From Argyresthia goedartella (taxonomy: Eukaryota > Arthropoda > Insecta > Lepidoptera > Argyresthiidae), in assembly GCA_949825045.1 (NCBI GenBank), contig OX463829.1, forward strand, positions 24,646,715-24,710,714: a stretch of 64,000 nt of DNA, given 5' to 3'. Of the stretch, positions 61,406-64,000 are shown piece after piece. The notes under the pieces were generated by a model. That model was given only the letters and a program-made list of their open reading frames with translations. It did no database searches and was not told where the DNA came from. A program made the position numbers and the translations under genes. Positions within the stretch are counted from its first letter, which is position 1; the number at the start of each line of letters is the position of its first letter.

Positions 61406-64000
61406 TGGCGACGAATGATTGCCCATCGACATCTACGGGTCGCCTGTTCGTCACCGACCGCGTTACAAAGACGCAGTTTTTAGTCGACACGGGAAGCGAC
61501 CTCTGCGTGTATCCACGGTCGGCGCTATGTGATCGTCGTTCTAGGACTGGGTATAGTTTGTGTGCGGCAAATGGTTCTAATATTGCTACATATGGCTTTG
61601 TAAATTTAAATTTAGATTTTGGTTTACGTAGGACGCTTGTATGGCGTTTCGTAGTTGCCGATGTTACCAAACCAATCATTGGAGTTGATTTTTTAAATTA
61701 TTACAGCCTCATTGTAGATTGTCGTAATAGACGCTTAATTGACAATTTAACTTCTATTGCTTCCACTGCCACTGCAGCCAATTGTAAAGACGTGTCTTCC
61801 GTTAAAGTCGTAACTGGCGAGTCTCGGTATCACAAAATTCTTGAGGATTTCCCCGAAATTACTCGACCAGCTGGTAGGCATAATACGTCTATACCACACA
61901 ACACCGTCCACCACATACACACAACACCTGGCCCGCCAGTCTCTTTGCCACCCCGTCGTTTAGCTCCAGATAAACTAAAAATCGCCCAAGAGGAGTTCCG
62001 GATCATGCTGGCTAGTGGCACTGCCAGGCCGTCGGAGAGTCCCTGGTCCTCGCCTCTGCACCTGGCCCCGAAGAAGGGCAACGGATGGCGCCCTTGTGGG
62101 GATTACCGCAGCCTGAATGCTCGCACCGTGCCTGACAGGTACCCAATTAAGCACATTCAAGATTTCTCATACAATATTGCCGGTTGTAAGGTATTTAGTA
62201 CTCTCGACTTGGAAAAGGCCTATAATCAGATACCTGTCAGTCCCGACGATATCCCCAAGACCGCCATCACGACCCCCTTCGGATTATTCGAGTTCCCTTT
62301 TATGGCGTTTGGTCTGCGAAATGCGGGTCAAACTTTTCAAAGGTTCGTCGACGAGCTTACCAGAGGACTCGACTTTGTGTATACGTACCTGGACGATTTT
62401 TTGATTTATTCTAGGAGCGAAGCAGAGCACGAGGAGCACCTGCGAATAGTCTTTACGAGACTAAAGCAGTATGGCATGCTGGTAAACACAGCAAAGTGTG
62501 TCTTAGGGGCTCCAGAGGTAACATTTCTAGGGTACCGGATTTCATCCGATGGTTGCAGACCCCTGGAGTCAAAGGTTCAGGCAATCATCGACTTCCCACC
62601 TCCAAGCAACGTCAAGCAACTACGTGGCTTCTTAGGCATGATAAATTTTTATAGGAGGTTTCTTCCAGGAGCAGCCCAAATTCAAGCCCCACTGCATGCC
62701 CTGTTGACAGACTCTGTAAAGGGATCTCAGCCAATTCACCTCACTGGGGACACCTTGGAAGCTTTCCAGGCCTCTAAGGAGAGCTTGTCGAATGCTGCCA
62801 TGCTGGCTCATCCAGATTGCTCTGCAAAATTAGCAGTGGTCACGGATGCGTCAGACAAGGCTATCGGCGCAGTGCTCCAGCAATTTAAAAATGATGCTTG
62901 GGAACCACTGGCCTTCTTCTCAAGGAAGCTTACCCCCCCTCAGACCAAATACTCACCTTACGATAGGGAATTATTGGCTATTTATGAAGCGGTGAAATAT
63001 TTCCGGCATATGCTCGAGGCTCGCCATTTCATTGTCTATACTGACCACAAACCGATCAGTTTCGCATTCCATGAAAGGAAAAACAACTGTTCGCCCCGTC
63101 AGTATAGACATCTTGACTTCATATCTCAATTCACGACAGATATCCGCCACATCAGTGGCAAGGATAACGTGGTGGCGGATGCTTTGTCGCGAATTGAAGA
63201 GTTGGAAGTACCTGTCAGCCTCGAAACGATAGCCCAACACCAAGCCTCTGACCCTGAACTTCAACAGCTCTTGGACAACGGTTCTTCCCTGCAGCTGCAG
63301 AAACTACATGTTCCTGGAAGTCAAGTTCCTTTGTACGGCGACGTCAGTACACCGACTACCAGGCCTTACGTACCCAAGTTTCTGCGTAAACATGTTTTCG
63401 ATAGCCTGCATTCTTTAAGTCACCCCGGCTGTAACGCTTCGGCTAATCTAGTTTCCGAGCGATTTGTATGGCCAGGGATAAAAAAGGATTGCAGAGATTG
63501 GGCGCGTTCTTGTTTGCCGTGCCAACGAGCCAAAGTCAACCGTCACGTGACCTCCTCGTTGGGCACATTCAACTTACCACGCGCCCGTTTTAAACAGATC
63601 CATATAGATCTGGTAGGCCCCCTTCCACTTTCCCAGGGCTATCGGTATTGTCTCACCGCAGTAGATCGATTTACTCGCTGGCCTGAGGCAGTACCGATAG
63701 AAAATATCACGGCAGAAACCGTTGCTAAAGCACTGCTGTGTACTTGGATTGCTCGGTTCGGCTGTCCTACAAGCATTACAACCGACCGTGGTCGTCAGTT
63801 TGAGTCGAGTCTATTTCAATGCTTGTCTAGGATAGCCGGGTTCGAGCATAAGAGGACAACAGCATACCACCCGGCTTGCAACGGTTTAGTTGAAAGGTTT
63901 CACCGCCAACTAAAAGCGGCTATTGTCTGTCATGCAAATGACAGATGGACTGAGTCGTTGCCGTGGGTCCTGCTGGGAATACGCACCGCCTTTAAAGAAG
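61405..64000 (+). CDS. CsRn1-type Gypsy Pol, open to window end
   Basis: Open for 865 codons with no stop up to 64000; it continues outside. Domains by residue from the ATG at 61405: retropepsin with 'LVDTGSD' (Asp28); reverse transcriptase about 190-370 with '[11 protein letters not shown]', '[15 protein letters not shown]' and '[11 protein letters not shown]' (catalytic YLDD at 328-331); RNase H with Asp481 ('VVTDASD'), Glu522 and Asp547 ('YTDHKPI'); integrase zinc domain with His669, His673, Cys703, Cys706; integrase core with Asp735, Asp794 and Glu830, spaced D58D35E. All key residues are present. Pol is in the -1 frame relative to gag. In that frame the sequence is open back to a TGA at 61366-61368, so either -1 frameshifting within 61369-61402 or reinitiation at TAATG could express it. 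Confidence 0.95.
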   Translation, partial: MATNDCPSTSTGRLFVTDRVTKTQFLVDTGSDLCVYPRSALCDRRSRTGYSLCAANGSNIATYGFVNLNLDFGLRRTLVWRFVVADVTKPIIGVDFLNYYSLIVDCRNRRLIDNLTSIASTATAANCKDVSSVKVVTGESRYHKILEDFPEITRPAGRHNTSIPHNTVHHIHTTPGPPVSLPPRRLAPDKLKIAQEEFRIMLASGTARPSESPWSSPLHLAPKKGNGWRPCGDYRSLNARTVPDRYPIKHIQDFSYNIAGCKVFSTLDLEKAYNQIPVSPDDIPKTAITTPFGLFEFPFMAFGLRNAGQTFQRFVDELTRGLDFVYTYLDDFLIYSRSEAEHEEHLRIVFTRLKQYGMLVNTAKCVLGAPEVTFLGYRISSDGCRPLESKVQAIIDFPPPSNVKQLRGFLGMINFYRRFLPGAAQIQAPLHALLTDSVKGSQPIHLTGDTLEAFQASKESLSNAAMLAHPDCSAKLAVVTDASDKAIGAVLQQFKNDAWEPLAFFSRKLTPPQTKYSPYDRELLAIYEAVKYFRHMLEARHFIVYTDHKPISFAFHERKNNCSPRQYRHLDFISQFTTDIRHISGKDNVVADALSRIEELEVPVSLETIAQHQASDPELQQLLDNGSSLQLQKLHVPGSQVPLYGDVSTPTTRPYVPKFLRKHVFDSLHSLSHPGCNASANLVSERFVWPGIKKDCRDWARSCLPCQRAKVNRHVTSSLGTFNLPRARFKQIHIDLVGPLPLSQGYRYCLTAVDRFTRWPEAVPIENITAETVAKALLCTWIARFGCPTSITTDRGRQFESSLFQCLSRIAGFEHKRTTAYHPACNGLVERFHRQLKAAIVCHANDRWTESLPWVLLGIRTAFKE

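Larger units (their letters stand above)
60052..64000 (+). mobile_element. Ty3/Gypsy element, CsRn1 type, continues beyond window
   Basis: Probable 5' LTR, a tRNA-Trp-type primer binding site, intact gag and open pol. The gag zinc motif CX2HX9CX3C is the CHCC type reported for the CsRn1/Kabuki group, and TGGTGACCC is complementary to the 3' end expected of tRNA-Trp. Only the 3' end of pol and the 3' LTR lie outside. No disabling mutation is seen in the visible 3.9 kb. Confidence 0.88.

Overview
This is eukaryotic nuclear DNA: AT-rich, without operon structure, and almost entirely built from transposable elements at different stages of decay. The mixture suggests an insect, most probably a moth or butterfly: tRNA-derived SINEs in many copies, CR1/Jockey and RTE non-LTR elements, BEL/Pao and Ty3/Gypsy LTR elements, mariner, Helitron, many small inverted-repeat elements, and dispersed repeats with 'gacagacggacggac' tracts. 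The assignment to Lepidoptera is inference from general knowledge of repeat style; no host gene is recognisable that could confirm it.

Layout. 1-5.5 kb: SINEs, dispersed repeats, a 91-bp satellite-like array (3780-4390), an inverted-repeat element with perfect 63-bp arms (4741-5043) and a TTAA-flanked MITE. 5.6-15.9 kb: one minus-strand CR1-type retrotransposon (SGNH-like ORF1, endonuclease, reverse transcriptase, (ATCTTT)n-type tail) split by two later insertions, a mariner (6276-7551) and a BEL/Pao LTR element (8436-13294, target duplication gaggc) that has lost its reverse transcriptase. 16-23.9 kb: mostly unassigned AT-rich DNA, a GC island, and a composite inverted-repeat element in three copies. 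24-26.6 kb: a plus-strand Jockey-type retrotransposon with few disabling mutations. 27-39.5 kb: SINEs, MITEs, short non-LTR and DDE transposase remnants, and several hairpins.

39.6-43.8 kb: a CR1/Jockey-type reverse transcriptase interrupted by a 3.1-kb LTR element (39890-42983) with two 908-bp LTRs that differ at one base that I found, no coding capacity, and a fourfold 51-bp repeat inside each LTR. 44-54 kb: SINEs, two more long-inverted-repeat MITEs, a Jockey 3' fragment, a decayed RTE element and an RTE 3' end. 54.6-57.2 kb: a minus-strand Helitron reduced to its N-terminal and Rep regions, with no helicase. 57.4-59.8 kb: a shortened Gypsy-type element with an Arg/Ser-rich repetitive Gag. 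60-64 kb: a Ty3/Gypsy element of CsRn1 type with an intact gag and a pol frame that stays open for 865 codons and runs off the window end.

The genes serve element mobility only; they do not form a host pathway. The most informative features are the nesting relations with readable target duplications, the LTR pair, the probably intact Gypsy element at the right edge, and several unnamed inverted-repeat families.
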